Assembly (NCBI GenBank): GCA_013813075.1
Contig: JACCSI010000368.1
Location: 1 to 11,313, forward strand
DNA length: 11,313 bases
From: Acidobacteriota bacterium
Lineage (GTDB): Bacteria > Acidobacteriota > Vicinamibacteria > Vicinamibacterales > UBA2999
Direction: 5' to 3'
The number at the start of each line of letters is the position of its first letter. Positions within the stretch are counted from its first letter, which is position 1. Made by a program: the position numbers and the translations under genes. The notes beneath the pieces were generated by a model. The model did not search any database and was not told the DNA's origin. It was given only the letters and a program-made list of their open reading frames with translations. Positions 1-6,114 of the stretch are shown piece by piece.

Positions 1-1
1 G

Positions 2-847
2 CTCGAGGCTGCTGCCGGGCGCGACCGCGCCGCCCGAGAGGAAGCCGCGCAGCAGCCGGCACGCCAGGGTGTGGTGGTGTTTGGCGGCGAATCGCGCGTC
101 ATCCTCGAATTCCAGGACGATCGCCTCCAAGTGTTCTACCTGCTCGATATCGTGAACAACGCTCGCACGCCGATCGACGTGGGGGAACCGATGTATATCG
201 TGTTTCCGGAAGGGGCGACCGGTGCCGGTGCGCTCGACGGGTCATCGACGCTTGCTGTTGTGCAAGGAGATCGGCTGCGTATCAATGGCCCATTTCCGCC
301 GGGCACGACGCAGGTGCAGGTCGGGTATCGCTTGCCGTATCGCGGCGAGACCGCGACGCTGTCACAACAGTGGCCGGCGGCGATCGAGCAGCTGTTCGTC
401 GCCGCGGAAAAAGTAGGCGAGCTGCAGATTGCATCGCCGCAGTTCCAGCAGCAACAAGAGGCCAACGCCGGCGGCGCGCCGTTCCTGATGGCCACCGGTG
501 GCCGCATCAACGCCGGCGACACCTTGACGGTGACGCTGACCGGTCTGCCGCATCAGAGCACGCTCATTCGAGACGTTGGCCTCGGCACCGGCCTGCTGAT
601 TCTGCTGCTGGGTTTCTGGGCGGCCGTCGGCGGACGCGGCATCCGCAAAGGGCACACCGAGACGCTGACACGACGCCGCGAGAAACTGTTTGCGGACCTG
701 GTGGCGCTCGAGCAGCAGCATGGGCAGGGACGCTTGGATAAGGCGCGCTACGGGTCGCGCCGGCAAACGCTCGTTGTAGAACTGGAGCGAGTGATGGGTG
801 AACTCGACCGGGCTCCGGTGGGTGGCGGCGGGGATCTGGCTGCGTGA
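2..847 (+). CDS. Membrane protein of unknown function, C-terminal part, upstream partner of ccmA
   Basis: The reading frame is open from the first full codon, so the true start lies before the window; 281 codons are visible. I do not recognise a named family. Residues of about 24-185 (counted from the first visible codon) look like beta-rich extracytoplasmic domain: alternating hydrophobic strands, a PFPPGTT turn and a Gln-rich patch. One membrane span follows at about 191-211 (LGTGLLILLLGFWAAVG). A charged, probably helical cytoplasmic tail follows at about 219-269, of the form R-rich, L..L..LE, G.LD..RY..R, L..EL. That tail resembles the short helical motif at the start of CcmI-type proteins (GKL...DY...R), which is an inference from pattern only. 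Its TGA stop overlaps the ccmA GTG start (GTGA), so it is probably translationally coupled to ccmA and may belong to the cytochrome c maturation machinery. That it is a real gene is near certain; its function is unknown. Confidence 0.85.
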   Translation, partial: LEAAAGRDRAAREEAAQQPARQGVVVFGGESRVILEFQDDRLQVFYLLDIVNNARTPIDVGEPMYIVFPEGATGAGALDGSSTLAVVQGDRLRINGPFPPGTTQVQVGYRLPYRGETATLSQQWPAAIEQLFVAAEKVGELQIASPQFQQQQEANAGGAPFLMATGGRINAGDTLTVTLTGLPHQSTLIRDVGLGTGLLILLLGFWAAVGGRGIRKGHTETLTRRREKLFADLVALEQQHGQGRLDKARYGSRRQTLVVELERVMGELDRAPVGGGGDLAA

Positions 848-1551
848 GCCTGGACTTCACAGAGGTTGCAGTTTCCAACGTCGCGCGTCATTACGGGCGT
901 CGCAAGGCGCTCTCGCAAGTCTCGTTCGCGTGCAGCGCCGGCGAGGTGGTCGGCCTGCTCGGCCCCAACGGCGCCGGCAAATCCACATTACTGTCGATTC
1001 TGGCGACGCTCGTCGAGCCCTCTGCCGGCGAGGTCACGTACGGCGGCTACCGCGCTGCCGCCGCGGGCGCGGCCGTTCGTGCGCGCGTTGGCCTGCTCGG
1101 CCATGATTTGTATTTATACCCGGAGCTGTCGGCGCGCGAGAACCTGGCGTTTTTCGCGCGGCTCTATGGACTGCCTGATGTAGATGCGCGCGTGCAACGC
1201 GGCCTCGAGTACGCCAACCTCGTGGACCGCGCCGACGACCAGGTGCTGGGGTTCTCCCGCGGCATGCGCCAACGTCTTGCCCTCGAGCGTGCGCTCGTGC
1301 ACGGCCCGCGGCTGTTGCTGCTCGACGAGCCGTTCACGGGTCTGGACCAATCGTCCGCGGCGGCCCTGGTCGGCCGGCTCAGGGGCCTCCAGGACGACGG
1401 TTGTCTGATTATCGCGGCCACCCACGACCTTGACGTCGCCGAGGGCTTGCTCACCCGCGTGCTGTTTCTCCGGCAGGGCCGGATCGTGTCTGCGGAGGAG
1501 GGAGGCCTTGGCCTGCGGACGCGCTATCAATTGGCGATGCGCGCGTCATGA
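844..1551 (+). CDS. ccmA: CcmA-like ABC transporter ATP-binding protein
   Basis: This is the ATPase subunit of the CcmAB complex, which uses ATP hydrolysis to release holo-CcmE during System I cytochrome c maturation. The 235-residue protein has Walker A GPNGAGKST (40-48), a signature GFSRGMRQR (136-144), Walker B LLLLDEP (157-163) and the switch histidine H194 in ATHD. Two details differ from textbook ABC motifs: the signature is SRGM rather than SGGQ, and the Q-loop position before LYPEL appears to be His (H87) rather than Gln. Catalytic residues are otherwise intact. It starts at a GTG within the GTGA overlap with the upstream gene and ends in an ATGA overlap with ccmB. Taken alone it could be any ABC-2-type ATPase, but its position directly before ccmB and ccmC fixes the role. 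Confidence 0.92.
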   Translation: MSLDFTEVAVSNVARHYGRRKALSQVSFACSAGEVVGLLGPNGAGKSTLLSILATLVEPSAGEVTYGGYRAAAAGAAVRARVGLLGHDLYLYPELSARENLAFFARLYGLPDVDARVQRGLEYANLVDRADDQVLGFSRGMRQRLALERALVHGPRLLLLDEPFTGLDQSSAAALVGRLRGLQDDGCLIIAATHDLDVAEGLLTRVLFLRQGRIVSAEEGGLGLRTRYQLAMRAS

Positions 1552-2231
1552 CCGCTTTTTTTCGTGTCGCGTGGCTGATCTTCCGTAAAGACCTGGCGGT
1601 CGAGGCGCGCAGCTGGGAACTCGTCTCCACCACCGTGTTCTTCTCGGTGGCCTGTCTGCTGGTCTTCTCGTTTGCGCTCATTAACGAAGGGCAGGCGGTG
1701 GGGGACGTGGCTGCCGGCATTCTGTGGGTCGCCATTGCGTTTTCCGGCACGCTCGCCCTCGGCCGCACGTTCGAACGCGAGCGCCAGACTGACACGCTAC
1801 GGGCCTTGATGCTGGCACCAGCCGATCGTCCGGCGCTCTACGTCGGGAAGCTGCTCGGTATCTTGTTTCTGATGCTGTTGACCGAGGTGATTCTGGTGCC
1901 GCTCGTGGCCCTGTTTTTTCAAGCGCCGATCGTCGACTGGCCGCTGCACCTCGCGGCGCTGTTGCTGGCGGGGACGCTCGGCTACGCCGCGGTGGGGACC
2001 CTGTTCGCCGCGATGCTCGTCCGCGCGCGCAGTCGTGATGTGATGCTGCCGATTTTGTTGTATCCCATCACTGTTCCGGTAATCATTGCAGGCGTGCGCG
2101 GCACCGCGGCCCTTTTCCAGGAGACGCCGGATGCGGCGCTGGCGCAATTCTGGCTGGCGCTACTGGTGTTCTTCGATGTGGTGTTTGTCACGCTTGCATT
2201 GTGGACGTTCGAGCCGGTGATGACCGAGTGA
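1548..2231 (+). CDS. ccmB: CcmB, haem exporter permease subunit
   Basis: This is the integral membrane partner of CcmA in the CcmABCD complex of the inner membrane. The 227 residues match the usual CcmB length of about 220. The protein has six hydrophobic spans at about 24-44, 53-72, 100-124, 132-157, 164-184 and 200-221. Family-typical landmarks are an N-terminal amphipathic stretch with RKDL, the loop RTFERERQTDTLRALMLAP (73-91) between spans 2 and 3, and MLPILLYPITVPVIIAG (166-182) in span 5. The ATG overlaps the ccmA stop (ATGA), implying coupled translation and matched amounts of the two subunits. No truncation or frameshift is seen. Confidence 0.95.
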   Translation: MTAFFRVAWLIFRKDLAVEARSWELVSTTVFFSVACLLVFSFALINEGQAVGDVAAGILWVAIAFSGTLALGRTFERERQTDTLRALMLAPADRPALYVGKLLGILFLMLLTEVILVPLVALFFQAPIVDWPLHLAALLLAGTLGYAAVGTLFAAMLVRARSRDVMLPILLYPITVPVIIAGVRGTAALFQETPDAALAQFWLALLVFFDVVFVTLALWTFEPVMTE

Positions 2232-2244
2232 GGGGACGAGCCCA

Positions 2245-2274
2245 ATGACAAACACAGCGAGTCGTCATGCGTAA
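2245..2274 (+). other. Possible 9-codon upstream reading frame overlapping the ccmC start
   Basis: In the only non-overlapping junction of the ccm operon (2232-2266) an ATG at 2245 opens a 9-codon frame (MTNTASRHA). It ends with TAA at 2272-2274, just inside ccmC and out of frame with it. A purine-rich GGGGACGAG (2232-2240) sits at a suitable distance before this ATG, and looks stronger than the weak GCGAG before the ccmC ATG. Termination a few bases past the ccmC start could feed ribosomes back onto it. This is a pattern only; chance is a real alternative. Confidence 0.25.
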
Positions 2275-2926
2275 GTACACGCACATCCTGCTCGGCGCCG
2301 CCCTTCTGGTTTTTGCGCTCGCGCCGGTGCTAATTCACCGCGCCCCGTATGAATCGACCATGGGCCTGGTGCAGAAAATTTTTTACTTCCACTTGCCCGG
2401 CGCGCTCATGATGCTTTTCATTGCGCTCTTCGCCGGCGTGATGAGCGGCATCTTCCTGTTCACAAAGAAGCCGTGGGCCGACCATTACGCGCTGGCGGCG
2501 GCGGAGCAGGTGGTGCTGTTCGGCGCCATGACCCTGGTCACGGGGCCGCTGTGGGCGCGGAAGGCGTGGGGCGTCTGGTGGGAATGGGACGCGCGCCTCA
2601 CGTCGAGTCTGTTGCTGTGGATGATCTTCATTGCCTATCTCCTGCTGCGCCGATTTGGCGGGCCGGGCTCCGACAAGCTCGGGGCCGGCATGGCGCTGTT
2701 CGCCCTTGCCAACGTGCCGTTCATTTACGTGTCGGTGAACTACTGGCGAACGTTGCATCCCAAGACGACCGTGGTGCCGAATCTGGTGCCGCCGATGGCG
2801 GGCCCGATGTGGTGGGCGTTTGCCGGCTTTGTGTTGATGTCCCTGGTGCTGTTCGCCTTGCGTGTGCAGCAGGAGGAACAGCGTGCGCGGGTGGAAGCGC
2901 TCTACCTGGCCGCTAATGAGGGTTAA
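2267..2926 (+). CDS. ccmC: CcmC, haem lyase/chaperone-loading protein with WWD motif
   Basis: CcmC binds haem at the outer face of the inner membrane and attaches it to the CcmE haem chaperone. The 219-residue protein carries the diagnostic tryptophan-rich WWD motif WGVWWEWDARLT at 101-112. It also has the two conserved axial-ligand histidine contexts: H42 in KIFYFHLPGA, and H164 in YWRTLHPKT. Six membrane spans are visible at about 6-24, 44-66, 79-95, 113-128, 140-157 and 182-199. The chosen ATG at 2267 is the first possible in frame after ccmB, 35 bases downstream of its stop, with only a weak GCGAG ribosome site. The length is shorter than the E. coli protein, lacking a long C-terminal tail. 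The TAA stop overlaps the next start by one base (TAATG). Confidence 0.95.
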   Translation: MRKYTHILLGAALLVFALAPVLIHRAPYESTMGLVQKIFYFHLPGALMMLFIALFAGVMSGIFLFTKKPWADHYALAAAEQVVLFGAMTLVTGPLWARKAWGVWWEWDARLTSSLLLWMIFIAYLLLRRFGGPGSDKLGAGMALFALANVPFIYVSVNYWRTLHPKTTVVPNLVPPMAGPMWWAFAGFVLMSLVLFALRVQQEEQRARVEALYLAANEG

Positions 2927-3216
2927 TGCGAATCATTCGAACAGTCACGCTTGCGTTGAGTCTGTGCCTGGCGCTCCCGGCACTCGTTGGCGCGTCCCAG
3001 CCGTCGCCGCCGCAGCCCGCTCAGGAGGAGTTTGTCCCGCTCGATCAACTGCCACCTGAAGCGGAACTTCCGGCCGCACCGATGGTGATCGCGGCGTACG
3101 TCTTTGTCTGGGCTGCGTTCGTGGTCTACATCTTCTCGATCGCGAAGCGTCTCAAGAGGCTCGAGGCCGATCTGCGGACGCTCGAGCAGGGCCGCCGCGG
3201 CGAAATCCTGCGATGA
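2926..3216 (+). CDS. ccmD: CcmD-like small membrane protein with N-terminal signal-like segment
   Basis: CcmD is a small single-span protein that holds CcmA, CcmB, CcmC and CcmE together. Here the C-terminal half fits it: a span at about 53-72 (VIAAYVFVWAAFVVYIF) followed by a basic, coiled-coil-like tail (SIAKRLKRLEADLRTLEQ). The 96 residues are longer than typical CcmD. Residues 1-23 form a second hydrophobic segment with a basic MRIIR start and an ALVGA-S end that looks like a cleavable signal peptide. A Pro/Glu-rich linker covers 24-50. After cleavage the linker would be periplasmic and the tail cytoplasmic, the orientation expected for CcmD. It overlaps ccmC (TAATG) and the following small gene (ATGA). 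Family call is good; processing is inferred. Confidence 0.8.
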   Translation: MRIIRTVTLALSLCLALPALVGASQPSPPQPAQEEFVPLDQLPPEAELPAAPMVIAAYVFVWAAFVVYIFSIAKRLKRLEADLRTLEQGRRGEILR

Positions 3217-3362
3217 CCTCCGCGCACTTCATCTACATCCCCGTCTGTATCCTGATCGGACTCGTGTTTGGTTGGATTCTTGGCGGTCGCGCCGCCCGCG
3301 ATGCCTACCTGGCGGAATTGCGACGTCGAGAGCAGCGAGCGGAAAAGCCGAAGCCGTCGTGA
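3213..3362 (+). CDS. 49-residue single-span membrane protein at the end of the ccm operon
   Basis: A 49-codon frame starts with an ATG inside the ATGA overlap with the CcmD-like gene and ends at TGA 3360-3362. The peptide has a short polar start (MTSAHF), one hydrophobic span at about residues 7-25 (IYIPVCILIGLVFGWILGG) with a glycine-rich exit, then a strongly charged helical tail (AARDAYLAELRRREQRAEK). The 4-base overlap has the same geometry as the other operon junctions, and the hydrophobic-plus-charged layout argues for a real gene. I do not recognise a family. By context it could be an additional small subunit or stabiliser of the CcmABCD complex, or a second CcmD-like helper. It ends 9 bases before the stop of the convergent phosphoesterase, leaving no room for an ordinary terminator. 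Confidence 0.7.
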   Translation: MTSAHFIYIPVCILIGLVFGWILGGRAARDAYLAELRRREQRAEKPKPS

Positions 3363-3371
3363 CCTTCGCGG

Positions 3372-4115
3372 TTACCGCCCCCGCGCGAGGCGTTGAGCGA
3401 GCACGTCGGGCAGGCCCTCGGCCAGAATGCGGGCCTGCGCTTTCTGCACCGGATACTCGGCGCGGTACATCGTCACTTCCCGCCGTTTGGTATCGGCAAT
3501 CGCAAATCCGGCCCGCGGGTCGCCGTCGCGCGGCTGGCCCACCGAACCGGGATTGAGCAGGTGCCGGGCGCCGTCCGCCAGCGGCAACACCAGCGGCCGC
3601 GCCTCGTCCAAGGTCGTCAGCGTGAATTGGTCGCCCGTCAAGGCGTACCCCACTTGCACGTGCGTGTGGCCGAACAGGCAGACCGGACGCTGCATGGCAT
3701 TCAAGGCTCGCAACGCGTCGAGATCGTCGAACACATACGCATCCTCGTCGAACGGTGTGCCGTGACAAATCTCGAGGAGTTCATCGACGACGAAGGGGCC
3801 CGCCGGCAGGGCGGCCAGCCAGGTGCGGTTTTCGGTCGTCAGCGCGTCGTAGGTCCAGCGGATGGCGTTGCGCGCCACGGCGTTGAAGCCTTCGGCGCTC
3901 TCCACGCCCGCGCCGACCTTGTCGTGGTTGCCGCGGATGAGCGCAGAGGGAGCCAACGCCCGTACCCTCTCAACCACAGCATTGGGATCCGCGCCGTAGC
4001 CAACGAGATCTCCGAGCACCAGGAGGCGGTCGTAGGCCAGATCCCCGGCCACCTCCAGCACCGTCTCCAGGGCCTCCATGTTTGCGTGAATGTCGCTCAG
4101 AACGAGGTAGCGCAT
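3372..4115 (-). CDS. Calcineurin-like metallophosphoesterase (YfcE/MJ0936-type)
   Basis: This is a two-metal phosphoesterase of the small bacterial calcineurin-like group; the natural substrate is unknown. In the 247-residue protein all five metal/catalytic blocks are present: D8 and H10 in SDIHAN, GD at 35-36 in LGDLVGYG, GNHD at 62-65, H118 in CHGT, and GHTH at 149-152. The NPGSVGQPRDGD loop (188-199) is typical of the group. I chose the ATG at 4115 because the conserved core (MRYLVLSDIHAN) begins there and GGACGG lies 6 bases upstream. An in-frame TTG at 4142 would add nine residues of poor quality. It follows aroK on the same strand but is 161 bases away, so it may have its own promoter. 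Nothing in the sequence ties it to the shikimate pathway. Confidence 0.88.
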   Translation of the reverse strand: MRYLVLSDIHANMEALETVLEVAGDLAYDRLLVLGDLVGYGADPNAVVERVRALAPSALIRGNHDKVGAGVESAEGFNAVARNAIRWTYDALTTENRTWLAALPAGPFVVDELLEICHGTPFDEDAYVFDDLDALRALNAMQRPVCLFGHTHVQVGYALTGDQFTLTTLDEARPLVLPLADGARHLLNPGSVGQPRDGDPRAGFAIADTKRREVTMYRAEYPVQKAQARILAEGLPDVLAQRLARGR

Positions 4116-4276
4116 CTCTAGCCGTCCGTGGTCCGCGTCCAACGTCGCCGCGAGCGCGGCGAGGCCGGCTGGCTAGGCGCACCGACCGAGAAAGTTGAGC
4201 ATATTTGAGGGAGATGCCATGCCGATAGACGGGATGCCTTGCCGCTTGAACGCTGAGGAAGTCGCACCACGGGCTG
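4116..4276 (-). promoter_or_regulatory. aroK to phosphoesterase intergenic region, candidate promoter and leader
   Basis: This 161-base gap has no convincing coding frame. Read on the minus strand it contains a -10-like TATGCT (4203-4198), with no clear -35 box at normal spacing. A GC-rich perfect hairpin lies at 4146-4161 (CGCCGC, loop GAGC, GCGGCG), which would fall in the leader of the phosphoesterase mRNA if transcription starts near 4191. No T-run follows the hairpin, so an intrinsic terminator for aroAK is not supported. Spaced direct repeats lie upstream of the -10 candidate and are listed separately. Promoter assignment is weak. Confidence 0.3.
4195..4243. repeat. Phased short direct repeats in the aroK to phosphoesterase gap
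   Basis: Two kinds of direct repeat are visible on the + strand. TTGAG occurs at 4195-4199 and 4205-4209, exactly 10 bases apart. ATGCCATGCC (4214-4223) and ATGCCTTGCC (4234-4243) differ at one base and are exactly 20 bases apart. Ten- and 20-base spacing places the copies on one face of the helix, as in operators that bind tandem regulator dimers. No regulator is encoded nearby. The repeats are short, so chance similarity is possible. Confidence 0.4.
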
Positions 4277-4777
4277 CTAGGCCTCGAGCCACTCGACGAT
4301 CTGGTCCACGAGCTCCTCGACGGAGCTCTTGCCGGCGTCGAGTCTGTGGTGCGCGTGGCCGTATGCCATGAGCCGCTGATTATAAAGTCTTTCCATCTCA
4401 ATGCGGTCGGCGGCGAGTGGACGGCGCCCATCGACCGGGACGCGGTCGAGGATGGTGGCAAACGGCGCGTCCAGCCAGAGCACCGCGCCGTCTCGGAGCA
4501 TCAACTCGCGCGTCGCCGCATCGACGATAGTGCCGCCGCCGGTCGCGACCACGGACCCGCGGTCCGCCAGGAGTGCGATGAGCTCCTGGCGTTCCACCCC
4601 CCGAAAGTAGGGCTCGCCCTCTTGCCGGAAGATGGTCGAGATATCGCGACGTTCGCGTTGCTCGATGCGGTCGTCGATGTCCTCGAATTTCCAGTCGAGC
4701 CGACGCGCGAGCGCGCGTGCCACCGTGGTTTTACCGGCCCCCATGAAGCCGACGAGGTAGACCTTGTCGGCCTTCAC
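4277..4777 (-). CDS. aroK: Shikimate kinase
   Basis: This cytoplasmic enzyme phosphorylates shikimate at the 3-hydroxyl with ATP, the fifth step of chorismate synthesis. Its 166 residues are normal for the family. Walker A is GFMGAGKTT (10-18). Shikimate-binding residues are in place: the DxD at 33/35, R59 in YFRG, the GGG at 80-82, and R135 in LYNQR. The lid carries the ATP-contacting arginine in GRRPLAAD (117-124). The start is GTG at 4777, inside a GTGA overlap with the aroA stop, so translation is probably coupled to aroA. It could be annotated aroK or aroL; the sequence does not separate them. It ends at TAG 4277-4279 with no clear terminator. Confidence 0.95.
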   Translation of the reverse strand: MKADKVYLVGFMGAGKTTVARALARRLDWKFEDIDDRIEQRERRDISTIFRQEGEPYFRGVERQELIALLADRGSVVATGGGTIVDAATRELMLRDGAVLWLDAPFATILDRVPVDGRRPLAADRIEMERLYNQRLMAYGHAHHRLDAGKSSVEELVDQIVEWLEA

Positions 4778-6081
4778 GCGCGCAGCCGATCGAGGTCGCT
4801 GAAAAACGACGGGTAGGAAACCGCGGCTGCGTCCGCGCCCTCGATCGTGACGGCGCCGGTGGCGGTGAGGCCGGCAACGGCAAACGCCATCGCCAATCGA
4901 TGATCGTCGTGCGCGTCGGCTGTGCCGCCGGCCAGCCGCCGTGCACGAATGTGAAAGCCGTCGGGCAGTTCGTCCGCATCGGCGCCGAGTGCCCGCAGGC
5001 CAGTGACCAGGGCGGTGATACGGTCGCTTTCCTTGACGCGCAGCTCGGATGCGCCAGTGACGCGGAGCCCGCCGCCCGCCGTCGCAAGTACGGCAAGCAC
5101 TGGTAATTCATCGATGATTGACGGGACCATGTCGGGGCCGAGCTCCAGCGATCGAAGTTGCCCAGCCCGTATCTGAATGCGGCCCACGGGTTCGTGTTGC
5201 CATTCGTCGGTCTGTTCGGCCTCGACGTCAACACCGAATCGACGAAGGACGTCGAGCAGCGCCCAGCGCGACGGGTTGAGGCCAACGCCTTCGATCGTCA
5301 CCGCCGACCCCGGAAGGGCGGCGGCGGCGACGGCCGCGAAGGCCGCCGATGAAAGATCGCCCGGCACACGCGCCACGCATCCGCGCAGCGGCTGGCCGCC
5401 TTCCAGTTCGACCCGAGCGCCCACGCGATCGACCGTCCCACCGAATGCCATCAGCGCACGCTCCGTGTGGTCCCTGGTAGGCGTCGATTCGGTCACACGG
5501 GTGCGGCCCGCCGCCTGCAGGCCGGCCAGTAGCACTGCACTTTTTACCTGCGCGCTCGGCACGTCGGCGACGAAGTCGATGCCAGTGAGTGCGGCGCCAG
5601 TGATGGTGAGCGGTGGGCAGTCACCCGGTGCCGCCTGAATCACAGCGCCCATGCGCTGAAGCGGCCCGATGATCCGCCGCATCGGGCGGCGGGACAGCGA
5701 GCGATCGCCGGTCAGCGTCGAAGAGAACGAGTGAGCGGCCACGACCCCAGTCAGCATGCGCATCGTGCTCCCGGAGTTGCCACAATCGAGGGGCCGGGAC
5801 GAGGCGTGCAGCCCGCGCAGCCCGACGCCGTCGATCATCAGAATTGGCGGTTCGCCGGGTGTGTCGGATGCGACACGGCGCACCGACACGCCCAGCGCGG
5901 CCAGGCAGTGCAACGTGGACGCACAATCGCCGCCGGGCGCGTAATGGTGGATCGTGCTGCGGCCGAGTGCGAGCGCCGCGAACAACGCATAGCGGTGAGA
6001 AATCGATTTGTCACCCGGGACGCGAAGAGTGCCGCCCACGCGCCGGGCGGGCTGAACGATGACCTGATGGGCGATATGCAC
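4774..6081 (-). CDS. aroA: 3-phosphoshikimate 1-carboxyvinyltransferase (EPSP synthase)
   Basis: This enzyme joins shikimate-3-phosphate and phosphoenolpyruvate to give EPSP, the step after shikimate kinase. Its 435 residues match the family. Motifs in order: GDKSISHR (23-30, K25 binds both substrates), LDCGNSGSTMR (98-108), GDRSLSRRPM (125-134), SAQVKSA (176-182), TRDHTER (202-208), IDELP (323-327, catalytic Asp), RVKESDRI (348-355), DDHRLAM (392-398) and PSFF (424-427). The RPM form of the second arginine motif and the overall spacing look more like the Bacillus/CP4 (class II) branch than the E. coli one. The glycine of NSGST that corresponds to E. coli G96 is retained, with Ser in place of T97. 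The GTG start at 6081 is bounded by an in-frame TAG at 6091-6093. It is the first gene of an aroA-aroK pair. Confidence 0.96.
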   Translation of the reverse strand: MHIAHQVIVQPARRVGGTLRVPGDKSISHRYALFAALALGRSTIHHYAPGGDCASTLHCLAALGVSVRRVASDTPGEPPILMIDGVGLRGLHASSRPLDCGNSGSTMRMLTGVVAAHSFSSTLTGDRSLSRRPMRRIIGPLQRMGAVIQAAPGDCPPLTITGAALTGIDFVADVPSAQVKSAVLLAGLQAAGRTRVTESTPTRDHTERALMAFGGTVDRVGARVELEGGQPLRGCVARVPGDLSSAAFAAVAAAALPGSAVTIEGVGLNPSRWALLDVLRRFGVDVEAEQTDEWQHEPVGRIQIRAGQLRSLELGPDMVPSIIDELPVLAVLATAGGGLRVTGASELRVKESDRITALVTGLRALGADADELPDGFHIRARRLAGGTADAHDDHRLAMAFAVAGLTATGAVTIEGADAAAVSYPSFFSDLDRLRA

Positions 6082-6114
6082 GAGAAACAGCTATATTACT
6101 AACCCGGACGCCGA
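6082..6114. promoter_or_regulatory. Compact divergent promoter region between aroA and the anti-sigma gene
   Basis: Only 33 bases separate the two divergent starts. The AT-rich core at 6092-6098 reads TATATTA on the + strand and TAATATA on the - strand, giving a usable -10 hexamer in each direction (TATATT at 6092-6097; TAATAT at 6098-6093). From these, transcripts would begin about 11 bases before the + start and about 6 bases before the aroA GTG, so both leaders would be very short. No -35 match stands out at 16-18 base spacing on either strand, and any -35 contacts would fall in the opposing coding sequence. Confidence 0.4.

Noticed and set aside
3229..3768. 179-codon minus-strand frame across the ccm end and the phosphoesterase C-terminus
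   Set aside because: It crosses two genes in other frames, has shadow-type composition and no recognisable motif.
3393..4121. 242-codon open frame on the + strand opposite the phosphoesterase
   Set aside because: It is fully antisense to a gene with intact metal-binding motifs. Its Arg/Gln/His-rich composition is typical of the reverse strand of GC-rich coding DNA.
4146..4161. Perfect GC hairpin as an intrinsic terminator for aroAK
   Set aside because: No run of T follows on the minus strand. It is kept only as a possible leader hairpin.
3970..4461. 163-codon minus-strand frame bridging aroK and the phosphoesterase
   Set aside because: It runs out of frame through both real genes. The part in the gap has low-complexity Ser/Arg composition.
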